Shown here: piece by piece, positions 44,144 to 51,435 of the stretch | How positions within the stretch are numbered: position 1 is the first letter of the stretch | How the letters are laid out: the number at the start of each line of letters is the position of its first letter | Program-made: the position numbers and the translations under genes | The notes under the pieces: model-generated | What the model was told of the DNA's origin: nothing | The model's database searches: none | The model's input: only the letters and a program-made list of their open reading frames with translations | DNA from: Mesorhizobium liriopis | Lineage (GTDB): Bacteria > Pseudomonadota > Alphaproteobacteria > Rhizobiales > Rhizobiaceae | DNA: 64,000 bases | Direction: 5' to 3' | Assembly: GCF_024053505.1 (NCBI RefSeq) | Contig: NZ_JAMXQS010000002.1 | Coordinates: forward strand, 372,001-436,000

Positions 44144-45576
44144 GCACGCCAGCGAACAATGGGAACAAGAGTGGCAATGAGGGCAATGCGCCCGCGCCCG
44201 CCGTCATCGAAGGTGAAGTCCTGCCGCCCGAAATCGTCGTGAAACGCACGCCCCCTGCGGTGATCTCGGAATTCCAGTCCGACGCGGTGGAACTCGAAGA
44301 GCGGTTGCCCTCGCGGGTGGCGCGGGTGATGCTTTATGCGATCACGCTCTTCATCGGGGCGGCGGTTGCCTGGGCCTCGTTTTCCTCGCTCGATGAGGTG
44401 GTGGTGGCGCAAGGCAAGCTGGTGACCACGAAGCCGACCATCGTGCTCCAGCCGCTCGAAACCTCGATCGTGCGCGACATTCATGTGGCGCCCGGTGACA
44501 TCGTGCATCGCGGTGACAAGCTCGCCACGCTCGACCCGACCTTCACGACCTCCGCCGCCGATCAGCAGAATGCCAAGTTCGCAGCGCTCGACGCGCAGAT
44601 CAGGCGGATCGAGGCGGAACTCGACAATCGCGACTATCGCCCGAGCGTGTTGCCGACCGAGGAGGAGCAGTTGCAGCTTCGCCAATTCGGCCAGCGCCGC
44701 GCCTTCTACGTCGCTCAGCTGCAGAATTTCGATCAGCAGATCGCGGGGCAGGCTGCGACGATCCAGACGGCCGCCGAGCAGGGCAAGATCCTGCAGGCGC
44801 GTGTCGACACGCTCGGCCAGATCGAGAGCGTGCAGGAAACGCTCTACAAGAAGGAAGTCGGCTCGCTCCTCAACATGCTGTCCGCCCGTGACACCCGCTT
44901 CAGCATGGAAGCCTCGCTTGCCCAGACCAAGGGACAGGGCTCGGAAGCCTTCCATGCGCTCGCCAAGCTTCGTGCCGACCGGCAAGCCTTTATCGAGGAT
45001 TTTCGCCGCGCGGCCGTCGATCAGCTCGTGGATCTGCGCTCCCAGCGCGCAGCTGTGTCCGAAGAGATCAAGCGGATCGAGCTGCGCCAGAAGATGGTGA
45101 CGCTGGAAGCGCCGGCGGATGCGGTGGTGCTGGAACTTGCCCAGCGCTCGATCGGCTCCGTGGTGCGCGAAGCCGAGCCGATGATTACGCTCGTCCCGCT
45201 CGACGTGCCGCTGGAAGCGGAAGTCGCCATCCATTCCCGCGACATCGCGCGCGTTTCGAATGGTGAAGCGGTTCGGGTGAAGTTCGATGCCTATCCGTTC
45301 CAGAAGTTCGGTACATGGCCGGGCACGGTGCGCACCGTCAGCCGAGACGCGTTCGCGGCCGACCCTGCGAAAGCGCAGGGAGACCCCGCCGAGGCATCCG
45401 TCTTCCGTGGTCGTGTCACACTCGCCGATGCGGCAGTCGGCGCACCTCACACCACGCTCCAGCTGCTGCCGGGCATGACGGTGAGCGCCGAGATCAAAGT
45501 CGGTCAGCGCCGCGTGATCTCCTACTTCCTTTATCCGCTCCTGCGGGGGTTGGACGAGAGCCTGCGCGAGCCCTGA
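44140..45576 (+). CDS. Type I secretion membrane fusion protein (HlyD family)
   Basis: 478 residues from ATG 44140, overlapping the ABC gene stop by four bases. A 60-residue cytoplasmic tail is followed by one transmembrane helix (VMLYAITLFIGAAVAWASF, about 66-84). The first lipoyl half follows (TKPTIVLQPLETSIVRDI), then a long alpha-helical hairpin about 150-330, the second half (VTLEAPADAVVLELAQRSIG) and a C-terminal barrel ending in LLPGMTVSAEIKVGQRRVI, the HlyD hallmark. It spans the periplasm and joins the HlyB-like transporter to an outer-membrane channel. The next gene, a Crp/Fnr regulator, is 221 bases away and probably separately transcribed. Confidence 0.93.
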   Translation: MSTPANNGNKSGNEGNAPAPAVIEGEVLPPEIVVKRTPPAVISEFQSDAVELEERLPSRVARVMLYAITLFIGAAVAWASFSSLDEVVVAQGKLVTTKPTIVLQPLETSIVRDIHVAPGDIVHRGDKLATLDPTFTTSAADQQNAKFAALDAQIRRIEAELDNRDYRPSVLPTEEEQLQLRQFGQRRAFYVAQLQNFDQQIAGQAATIQTAAEQGKILQARVDTLGQIESVQETLYKKEVGSLLNMLSARDTRFSMEASLAQTKGQGSEAFHALAKLRADRQAFIEDFRRAAVDQLVDLRSQRAAVSEEIKRIELRQKMVTLEAPADAVVLELAQRSIGSVVREAEPMITLVPLDVPLEAEVAIHSRDIARVSNGEAVRVKFDAYPFQKFGTWPGTVRTVSRDAFAADPAKAQGDPAEASVFRGRVTLADAAVGAPHTTLQLLPGMTVSAEIKVGQRRVISYFLYPLLRGLDESLREP

Positions 45577-45797
45577 TCCCGTTTCTCGCCCTGGCTCGCA
45601 GGCGTACCCAATTCGTATGCCGCATCATCGTCCATAAGTGGTAGGCTAAGCCAAATGGTGTAGCTCTCGCGGTAAATTGGAAGCAACAATCACCACATTG
45701 GTAAAGGCGGAGAACTTATTAAGAGAGTAAATGCTAGAGCTGATCGTATGTGACTTTGGGGAAGGTGCTGAAACCAGTTTCAGTTTTGGTGGGGTCG

Positions 45798-46529
45798 ATG
45801 CTGAGGGGTGTGGATGCATTCGCGATCAAGCTTGAGGCCTTCGGTGCGCTGAGCTTGGGGGACCAGGCCGCCTTGAATACCGTTCAGGGGCCAGTCCGGC
45901 GTATTTCGGCCGGCACGGAAATCGTGGCCGAAGGGCAGCCGCTGCGGACCGCCTATATCCTGCGCGAAGGCTGGACCTCGTCGTCCAAGCAACTGCGCGA
46001 CGGGAGCCGGCAGGTCATCGATATCCAGATTCCCGGCGACCATCTCGGCCTTTCCGGCATTCTCCTCAGTGCTTCGGATCGAACCTACACGGCGCTTACC
46101 AAGGTTGAGGTGACGCAACTCGATACCGAGCGCCTTCTCGATGCTCTCGGCACCAGTCCGAACCTTGCCCGCCTGCTACTCAAGGCCGCCTCGCGTGAGG
46201 AAGCCATGCTGGTCGAGCATCTGGTCAGCATCGGCAAGCGCGATGCCACCGCGCGCACGCTGCACTTTCTTCTGGAACTGGGCGCGCGCATGCGGCTCGT
46301 CGGGCGCGGCTCGGCCAACCGGTTCGAGTGCCCGATCTCGCAGGCTACGCTCGCGGATGCGCTCGGCATGACCGCCATCCATCTCAACCGCGTTTTGCGC
46401 CAGCTGCGCGAGGCGCAGCTGATGATTTTTCGGGAAGGTATCGTGACCTTTCTCGATGTCGAAAAACTGATCGAAATGGCGGATTTCGACCGTGGCTATC
46501 TGGAAGACGGTATGGGTCTGCTCGGGTGA
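45798..46529 (+). CDS. Crp/Fnr family transcriptional regulator
   Basis: 243 residues from ATG 45798 (GGTGGGG upstream); a GTG at 45750 is also in frame. Residues about 10-125 form a cyclic-nucleotide-binding-like beta-roll (ISAGTEIVAEGQPLRTAYIL, GDHLGLSGILL). The C-terminal domain has a winged helix-turn-helix (ISQATLADALGMTAIHLNRVLRQLREAQLM). No Fnr-type N-terminal cysteine cluster is present, and the cNMP pocket Arg is not obvious, so the signal is unknown. It sits between the type I secretion genes and a dihydropyrimidinase gene and might regulate either. The 221 bases before it are AT-richer than the surroundings. Confidence 0.88.
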   Translation: MLRGVDAFAIKLEAFGALSLGDQAALNTVQGPVRRISAGTEIVAEGQPLRTAYILREGWTSSSKQLRDGSRQVIDIQIPGDHLGLSGILLSASDRTYTALTKVEVTQLDTERLLDALGTSPNLARLLLKAASREEAMLVEHLVSIGKRDATARTLHFLLELGARMRLVGRGSANRFECPISQATLADALGMTAIHLNRVLRQLREAQLMIFREGIVTFLDVEKLIEMADFDRGYLEDGMGLLG

Positions 46530-46603
46530 TCCTTGTTCGGTTCTAAGACACTTCTCCGCAACCATTGATCCAGCGCTGGCCTCCCGGCAAACCTCTGCTA
46601 GGC

Positions 46604-46618
46604 TGTTCTTCGGGAACA
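46604..46618 (+). promoter_or_regulatory. Inverted repeat in the hydA leader
   Basis: TGTTC-N5-GAACA lies 23 bases before the hydA start, just ahead of its GAGGAGAG ribosome site. It could be a regulator site or a leader hairpin (CTGTTC/GAACAG stem with a five-base loop). No experimental motif is matched with confidence. Confidence 0.35.
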
Positions 46619-46640
46619 GAACAGCAGCAGAGGAGAGCCC

Positions 46641-48098
46641 ATGTCGACGGTGATCAAGAACGGCACGATCGTGGCGGCCGACCGCTCTTATGAGGCCGAC
46701 ATCCTGATCGAAGGCGAAACGATCGCGGCCATCGGGGTGGATCTGAAAGGCGACACGGTGGTGGATGCCGAGGGGGCTTATGTGATGCCGGGCGGTATCG
46801 ACCCGCATACGCATCTGGAAATGCCCTTCATGGGAACGACCGCCGCCGAAACCTGGGAAAGCGGCACGGCCGCAGCCCTTTCGGGCGGCACGACCTTGGT
46901 GGTAGACTTCGTAATCCCTGGTGAGGCGGGCATGCTGGCGGCTCTCGATGATTGGGAGGCGAAGGCGTCGCGGCAGGCTTCGTCCGATTACTCGTTCCAT
47001 ATGTGCGTGACGGGCTGGTCGAAGAACCATTTCGACGAAATGGAGAAGGTGGTGGGTAAGGGCATCAACACCTTCAAGCATTTCATGGCCTACAAGGGCG
47101 CGCTGATGGTGAACGACGACGAGATGTTCGCCTCGTTCCAGCGTTGCGCGAGCCTCGGCGCCTTGCCGCTGGTGCATGCCGAGAACGGCGATATCGTCGC
47201 CGCACTCCAGCAGAAATACCTGAGCGAGGGCCTGACAGGCCCCGAGGGTCATGCCTATTCCCGCCCGCCGGAAGTCGAGGGCGAGGCCACCAACCGCGCG
47301 ATCATGATCGCGGATGCGGCAGGCACGCCGGTTTATATCGTCCACACCTCGACTGAGCAGGCGCATGAAGCGATCCGTCGCGCGCGCCAGAAGGGCATGC
47401 GCGTCTATGGCGAGCCCTTGATCCAGCATCTGACGCTGGATGAAAGCGAATATTTCAACCAGGACTGGGACTATGCCGCGCGCCGCGTGATGAGCCCGCC
47501 TTTCCGCAACAAGGCGCATCAGGACAGCCTGTGGGCCGGTCTCTCGGCCGGCTCGCTGCAGGTCGTCGCCACCGACCACTGCGCGTTCACGACCGACCAG
47601 AAGCGCACCGGGCTCAACGACTTCACCCGCATCCCCAACGGCACCGGCGGGCTCGAGGACCGCATGCCGGTGCTCTGGACGCGCGGCGTCGAAACGGGGC
47701 GGCTCACGCCCAACGAGTTCGTGGCGGTGACCTCCACCAACATTGCGCAGATCCTCAACATCTACCCGCAGAAGGGTGCCATCCTGCCGGGTTCCGATGC
47801 CGATCTCGTGGTATGGGACCCCAAGCTCGGCAAGACCATCGCGGCCGCCACGCAGAAGTCGATCATCGACTACAACGTGTTCGAAGGCGTCGAGGTGCGG
47901 GGCCTGCCGCGCTACACGCTGTCGCGCGGCGAACTGGTCTGGCAACACGGCAAGAACGACGCGCCGCGGCCGGGACGCGGCAAGCATGTGGCGCGCAAGC
48001 CGTTCGCGGCGGCGTCCAAGGCCTTGTCGGTGTGGAAGGAGATCACGGCACCACGGGCAGTGACGCGGTCAGCGCAGCATATGCCGATCGGGGTGTGA
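46641..48098 (+). CDS. hydA: Dihydropyrimidinase / D-hydantoinase
   Basis: 485 residues of the amidohydrolase superfamily. Metal ligands are visible: His56 and His58 in DPHTHLEM, Lys152 in MAYKGAL (the carbamylated lysine), His179 in VHAENGD, His235 in VHTS and Asp312 in ATDHCAF. It opens the ring of dihydrouracil, dihydrothymine or hydantoins in the cytoplasm, the second step of reductive pyrimidine breakdown. GAGGAGAG precedes the ATG. The usual partners (dihydropyrimidine dehydrogenase, beta-ureidopropionase) are not in the window, so it stands alone here. It is unrelated to polysaccharide synthesis. Confidence 0.95.
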   Translation: MSTVIKNGTIVAADRSYEADILIEGETIAAIGVDLKGDTVVDAEGAYVMPGGIDPHTHLEMPFMGTTAAETWESGTAAALSGGTTLVVDFVIPGEAGMLAALDDWEAKASRQASSDYSFHMCVTGWSKNHFDEMEKVVGKGINTFKHFMAYKGALMVNDDEMFASFQRCASLGALPLVHAENGDIVAALQQKYLSEGLTGPEGHAYSRPPEVEGEATNRAIMIADAAGTPVYIVHTSTEQAHEAIRRARQKGMRVYGEPLIQHLTLDESEYFNQDWDYAARRVMSPPFRNKAHQDSLWAGLSAGSLQVVATDHCAFTTDQKRTGLNDFTRIPNGTGGLEDRMPVLWTRGVETGRLTPNEFVAVTSTNIAQILNIYPQKGAILPGSDADLVVWDPKLGKTIAAATQKSIIDYNVFEGVEVRGLPRYTLSRGELVWQHGKNDAPRPGRGKHVARKPFAAASKALSVWKEITAPRAVTRSAQHMPIGV

Positions 48099-48130
48099 GG
48101 TTTTTTATGGTGAGTCTAGCGGAGACGTCA

Positions 48131-48274
48131 CCACCGCCCCTTACCCCTCCCCACAGGGAGGAGGGGAGACGTCATCGCTGCGTCTCACTCTGAAGCTCGT
48201 CGCCTAGCCTAAAACAAGAGGCTCGACTTTCACGTCCCCCCTTCCTCCCTGTGGGGAGGGGTACGGGGTGGGGG
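48131..48274. repeat. Long imperfect inverted repeat, likely dispersed intergenic element
   Basis: Two arms of about 42 bases (48131-48172 and 48232-48274) are near-perfect reverse complements, each containing the core CCTCCCTGTGGGGAGGGGTA or its complement, separated by about 60 bases. The folded RNA would have a very strong GC stem. It lies between hydA and the Tim44-like gene and resembles palindromic repeat families scattered between genes in rhizobial genomes. Confidence 0.75.
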
Positions 48275-48388
48275 TAACCTCTCCACCTCAAGATACCTCG
48301 CAATTTCCGTTCCTCATCCCACTCCAAAGGGTGCAAACGGCTCCTGACCATTCCTATATGCGGGGAAATCAACCACGAGGACCCGTTC

Positions 48389-49345
48389 TTGGCCCGGTCG
48401 CGCTTTCGCATCACAGCCCTTCTTGCCAGCCTGTTCATGGTGTTTTCCATGATTGCTGTCGACCATGCCGAGGCACGGCGGGGTGGCAGCTTCGGGAGCC
48501 GGGGCACGCGCACTTTCCAGAGCGCGCCGGCGACCCGCACGGCACCGCAGCAGACGGCACCGATCAATCGCTCCATGACGCCCAATCAAGGGCCGACCAC
48601 GCGGCAGAATCAGGCTCTGCCCGGCGCACAGCCCCGCCCGGGTTTTGGCGGTGGTCTCTTCAGCGGCGGATTGATGCGCGGGCTTCTGATCGGCGGCCTG
48701 TTCGGCATGCTGCTCGGTCATGGTTTCGGTGGCATCGGTGGCATGATGAGCATGCTTTTCCAGTTTCTTTTGATCGGCGGTCTGATCTGGCTTGCGTTGC
48801 GCATGTTCCGCCGTCAGGAGCCTGCGATGGCAGGCGGTCCACGCGCGAACCGATATGAGGCGCCGCGCCAGCCTGCACCGAATACGTTCAACGTGCCGCG
48901 CATGGGATCCGGTGCCGCCCCAAGCGCGCCGGTCAGCCGCGATATCGAACTGAACCAGACCGATCTCGACCGCTTCGAGCGTATGCTGAGTGCGGTGCAG
49001 GACGCGTTCAGCCGCGAGGATCACGGCGCGCTACGCCGTCTCACGACGCCCGAGATGGTTTCGTATCTGTCCGAAGAACTGGCCGACAACGCGCAGAAGG
49101 GCGTGCGCAACGAGGTGTCGGATGTGCGCCTGCTTCAGGCCGACATCGCCGAAGCCTGGAACGAGGGCGCGGATGATTATGCCACCGCCGCCCTGCGCTA
49201 CACCTCGCGCGATACTTTGCGCGACCGCGCAACGGGGCAGATGACGCTTGGCTCCGACGAGACAGCGAGCGAAACCACCGAACTCTGGACCTTCCGCCGC
49301 ACCAATGGCGGGGAATGGAAGCTGTCGGCTATTCAGGAAGCCTGA
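48389..49345 (+). CDS. Tim44-like domain membrane protein
   Basis: 318 residues. The start is a TTG at 48389 preceded by ACGAGGA; no upstream ATG is available, and the basic RSRFR that follows is needed for the signal peptide (ALLASLFMVFSMIAVDHAEA). A Gln/Pro/Thr-rich low-complexity stretch runs to residue 85, then two glycine-rich hydrophobic segments (GLLIGGLFGMLLGHGFGG and LFQFLLIGGLIWLALRMF). The C-terminal 150 residues form the Tim44-like domain (DLDRFERMLSAVQDAFSRED, WTFRRTNGGEWKLSAIQEA). Such bacterial proteins are membrane-associated and poorly understood. No operon partner is evident. Confidence 0.85.
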   Translation: MARSRFRITALLASLFMVFSMIAVDHAEARRGGSFGSRGTRTFQSAPATRTAPQQTAPINRSMTPNQGPTTRQNQALPGAQPRPGFGGGLFSGGLMRGLLIGGLFGMLLGHGFGGIGGMMSMLFQFLLIGGLIWLALRMFRRQEPAMAGGPRANRYEAPRQPAPNTFNVPRMGSGAAPSAPVSRDIELNQTDLDRFERMLSAVQDAFSREDHGALRRLTTPEMVSYLSEELADNAQKGVRNEVSDVRLLQADIAEAWNEGADDYATAALRYTSRDTLRDRATGQMTLGSDETASETTELWTFRRTNGGEWKLSAIQEA

Positions 49346-49447
49346 ACAGGCAGGAGAGCCGCTTTCGCTGCTTGGCCCGCCGCACGTTCACTCCGCGATG
49401 GAGTCATGGTCGGTCGTCTATAATGGCAGCTATGACGAAGATCATAT

Positions 49448-49471
49448 GCCTCTCGTTTTAAAGCGAGAGGC
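49448..49471. terminator. Hairpin at the end of the sorting cassette
   Basis: An 8-bp perfect stem (49448-49455 with 49464-49471, GCCTCTCG/CGAGAGGC), extended by two weaker pairs, overlaps the stop codon of the minus-strand gene at 49458. No T-run follows on the minus strand, so termination is possible but not certain. Confidence 0.45.
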
Positions 49472-49937
49472 TGCTCGCATCCTCCAGCCTAAACTGCTGA
49501 GTGCTACAGTCCGGGTTGACAAGAATGGCCCTTACGAGTGCAGGCGTTGCCATCATGGAGAGGTAATTGAGCAGCCGGGCGCGGTAATCGGCCAGCCGCG
49601 TGCGTAAGACAGGTTGATCTTCGTAGAGTGTCCCTTCGAACGAGTAGGCGACGCGCTGCTTTGCCCTCTCTTCGCTGATGATCGAACGATACCATCCTTG
49701 CGGTGAGACATCCGCGATGCGGACTTTGCATGATCCCATCGTGCCGGTCACCCATTCTGGGGCCGTGTTCGGTGCGGCGTGAGCGACGCTGAAGCCTCGC
49801 TCGGAAAGAAACGCTGCGATATCAGGGCCGCCATTGGTATCCGGCGCCTTTTCCGCGCTGCGAAATGCATGAACTTTCGCTGACAGGCTCACGGCCAGTA
49901 CGAAGGCCGCAATCAGGCTAGGCAAGGCGCGTGGCAT
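49458..49937 (-). CDS. Small secreted protein of the exosortase cassette, unknown function
   Basis: 159 residues from ATG 49937; in-frame starts at 49952 and 49979 lack ribosome sites. The N-terminus MPRALPSLIAAFVLAVSLSA is a signal peptide with probable cleavage after KVHA. The mature part of about 135 residues contains two cysteines (GSCKVRI, NPDCSTQQF), which could form a disulphide, and no transmembrane helix. I do not recognise it. It overlaps the exosortase gene end by 20 bases, so it is translationally coupled, and it occupies the place where EpsI-type accessory proteins accompany exosortases elsewhere. It shows no obvious similarity to EpsI by eye. It may assist processing or follow the substrate to the surface. 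Confidence 0.75.
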   Translation of the reverse strand: MPRALPSLIAAFVLAVSLSAKVHAFRSAEKAPDTNGGPDIAAFLSERGFSVAHAAPNTAPEWVTGTMGSCKVRIADVSPQGWYRSIISEERAKQRVAYSFEGTLYEDQPVLRTRLADYRARLLNYLSMMATPALVRAILVNPDCSTQQFRLEDASSLSL

Positions 49938-50823
49938 CGTTTCTGATCCCATGCAGGCAGATGAGGAAGATGGTTGCAACCGTCAGCCAGCCGAATACGC
50001 CTGCGCCGATCGGACCATGGAGGAGATCGTAGGAAGCGGGAAAAAGGCCGATCAGGCTGATCCGCGTCACGTTGAGTGCGATCACCGCGAGACAGGCAAG
50101 CAAAGTCCAGAGCATAGCCTTGCGCGACCAATCGCCGGTCTGGAGGTTGACGAAAGTAGCGGCGCAGAGAAACGCCAACGACAGGTTGCTCATCGAAGAA
50201 CAACTGGGCGCGATGAACATCACGCCCGACCCGTCCGCGAAGGGCACCACATTGTCGTTGACGCTCGTTCCGATGACCCATCCGACCAGCTTCGCGTCGA
50301 GCCGCAGGATGAGATCGCTGAACGTCGCGAAAAGAAGTCGCGCCCAGAAAAGCGGGACGGAAAGCGCGAATGCCAGCACACCGGCCCGACGAAGCGAACT
50401 TTCCGCAGGTGAAGAGCGGATCAGATATGCTCCCATGAGGGCGATAGCCAGCCAGCCCAGCACAGGAACAGGGAGCAGGATCAGCACCACTGCGGCAACC
50501 GCGACCGCAAGATCGGTTCGGCTGCGGGGCTCTGCCGGCACGGCATTCCAAAGCTGCAGAGCGGCGACGGCGCCGGCGAACCACAGAATGGCGCTGACGT
50601 CGAAAGTGTTTAGCGCGGCATCGACCCAGCCGTCGCGAAGGACGGATTTATAGATTTTTTCAGCTGAACCGTTCAGAAATGCCAGTACGACCAAGCCCGA
50701 GAAAATAGCCTGGCGCGACAAAGCCTGTGCTTCAGCAAGCGGCACACGCCAAGCAGCAGATCGGGCGGCCTCACGTGGCATCACGCCATGCGGGTTGGAC
50801 AGAGTCGTGTTTGCCTGCAGCAT
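49918..50823 (-). CDS. Exosortase/archaeosortase family transmembrane protease-transpeptidase
   Basis: 301 residues with about eight transmembrane segments from residue 40 onward. The family's three active residues are visible: Cys208 in FIAPSCSSMSNLSLAFL, Arg254 in ALNVTRISLIGLF, and His269 in YDLLHGPIGAGVFGWL, each in the normal setting at the outer ends of helices. Exosortases cut C-terminal sorting signals (a short motif, a transmembrane helix and a basic cluster) and pass the protein on to the surface, usually in polysaccharide-making bacteria. The start at 50823 follows the substrate gene by 15 bases, with a hairpin straddling the junction. The protein is shorter than classical XrtA and lacks a fused EpsI domain. 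The exact subfamily is not assigned here. Confidence 0.88.
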   Translation of the reverse strand: MLQANTTLSNPHGVMPREAARSAAWRVPLAEAQALSRQAIFSGLVVLAFLNGSAEKIYKSVLRDGWVDAALNTFDVSAILWFAGAVAALQLWNAVPAEPRSRTDLAVAVAAVVLILLPVPVLGWLAIALMGAYLIRSSPAESSLRRAGVLAFALSVPLFWARLLFATFSDLILRLDAKLVGWVIGTSVNDNVVPFADGSGVMFIAPSCSSMSNLSLAFLCAATFVNLQTGDWSRKAMLWTLLACLAVIALNVTRISLIGLFPASYDLLHGPIGAGVFGWLTVATIFLICLHGIRNDATRLA

Positions 50824-50831
50824 CGCTGCTG

Positions 50832-50855
50832 CGCCGGATCAGCGGCGATCCGGCG
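50832..50855 (-). other. Hairpin between substrate and exosortase genes
   Basis: A 9-bp perfect stem (50832-50840 with 50847-50855, CGCCGGATC/GATCCGGCG) and six-base loop covers the stop codon of the small substrate gene, eight bases upstream of the exosortase ATG. It could reduce translation of the enzyme relative to its substrate. No T-run follows. Confidence 0.5.
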
Positions 50856-51108
50856 ACGACTTGCGGTGCTGCTCGACGTTGCGACGGCGGCGGCGGACGA
50901 ACCAGGCATAGCTGCCTGCCGCGAGAACCACGGGAATGCCCAGGCCGGCGACCGGTCCAGGGACCGCATGCGAGGTGGGCGGGCCCTTTGGGCCGCCTTT
51001 GCCAGGACCGCCGGGGCCACCGGGCCAACCGCCCAGAGCGAGGGCCGGCGAAGCGGCGAGAGTGAGAGCGCAGGCAGCGCCCAGAAGAAGTGACCGAGGC
51101 TTTGTCAT
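50839..51108 (-). CDS. Tiny secreted Gly/Pro-rich protein with exosortase-type C-terminal signal
   Basis: 89 residues from ATG 51108 (AGGGAA upstream); ATG 51123 is an alternative. Residues 1-24 are a signal peptide (SLLLGAACALTLAASPALA). Residues 26-44 are a Gly/Pro/Lys stretch with GGPGGPGKGGPKGPP. The C-terminus has the three parts of a sorting signal: a proline-glycine motif VPGPVAGLGIP (49-59), a short hydrophobic helix to residue 71 (VVLAAGSYAWFV) and RRRRR (72-76), then a 13-residue polar tail. It is immediately upstream of the exosortase gene. I infer that it is the enzyme's dedicated substrate. After processing only about 25 residues would remain, so the mature product may be a peptide tag or matrix filament unit. 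Confidence 0.82.
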   Translation of the reverse strand: MTKPRSLLLGAACALTLAASPALALGGWPGGPGGPGKGGPKGPPTSHAVPGPVAGLGIPVVLAAGSYAWFVRRRRRNVEQHRKSSPDRR

Positions 51109-51435
51109 GACCGTTCCCTGCATCGCGAAAGTTCAAGCGTTGAGAACATTGCGTATCAGGTTGGGAATCAGTCGCGCAGATAGCCTAATGGCTGGAGACA
51201 TTTTATCGAAAGAATATGCCCTAAGACTTTTGCATTAATTCAATCAAATCCCCGGCATCAGTGGTATTCGAGCGATTTCCCGCTCGCGATGTTGGGAATA
51301 TCAATAATATTGTTTAGATAAGGCGTTTTATCGTGTCTATCCATAGCACCTTTGGTGAGGTGCAAAAGCGGTTGAGATTATTATATCGGCACAACTTTCT
51401 TGCGAGGTCGGATGCCAGCCCAGTTGTCTCGGAAA
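51109..51435. other. AT-rich intergenic region upstream of the sorting cassette
   Basis: 327 bases. From about 51190 it is AT-rich (TTTTGCATTAATTCAATC at 51227-51244, AATATCAATAATATTG at 51296-51311). The promoter of the minus-strand exosortase trio should lie here. It also follows the end of the glycosyltransferase gene on the same strand. No gene is seen. Confidence 0.4.
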
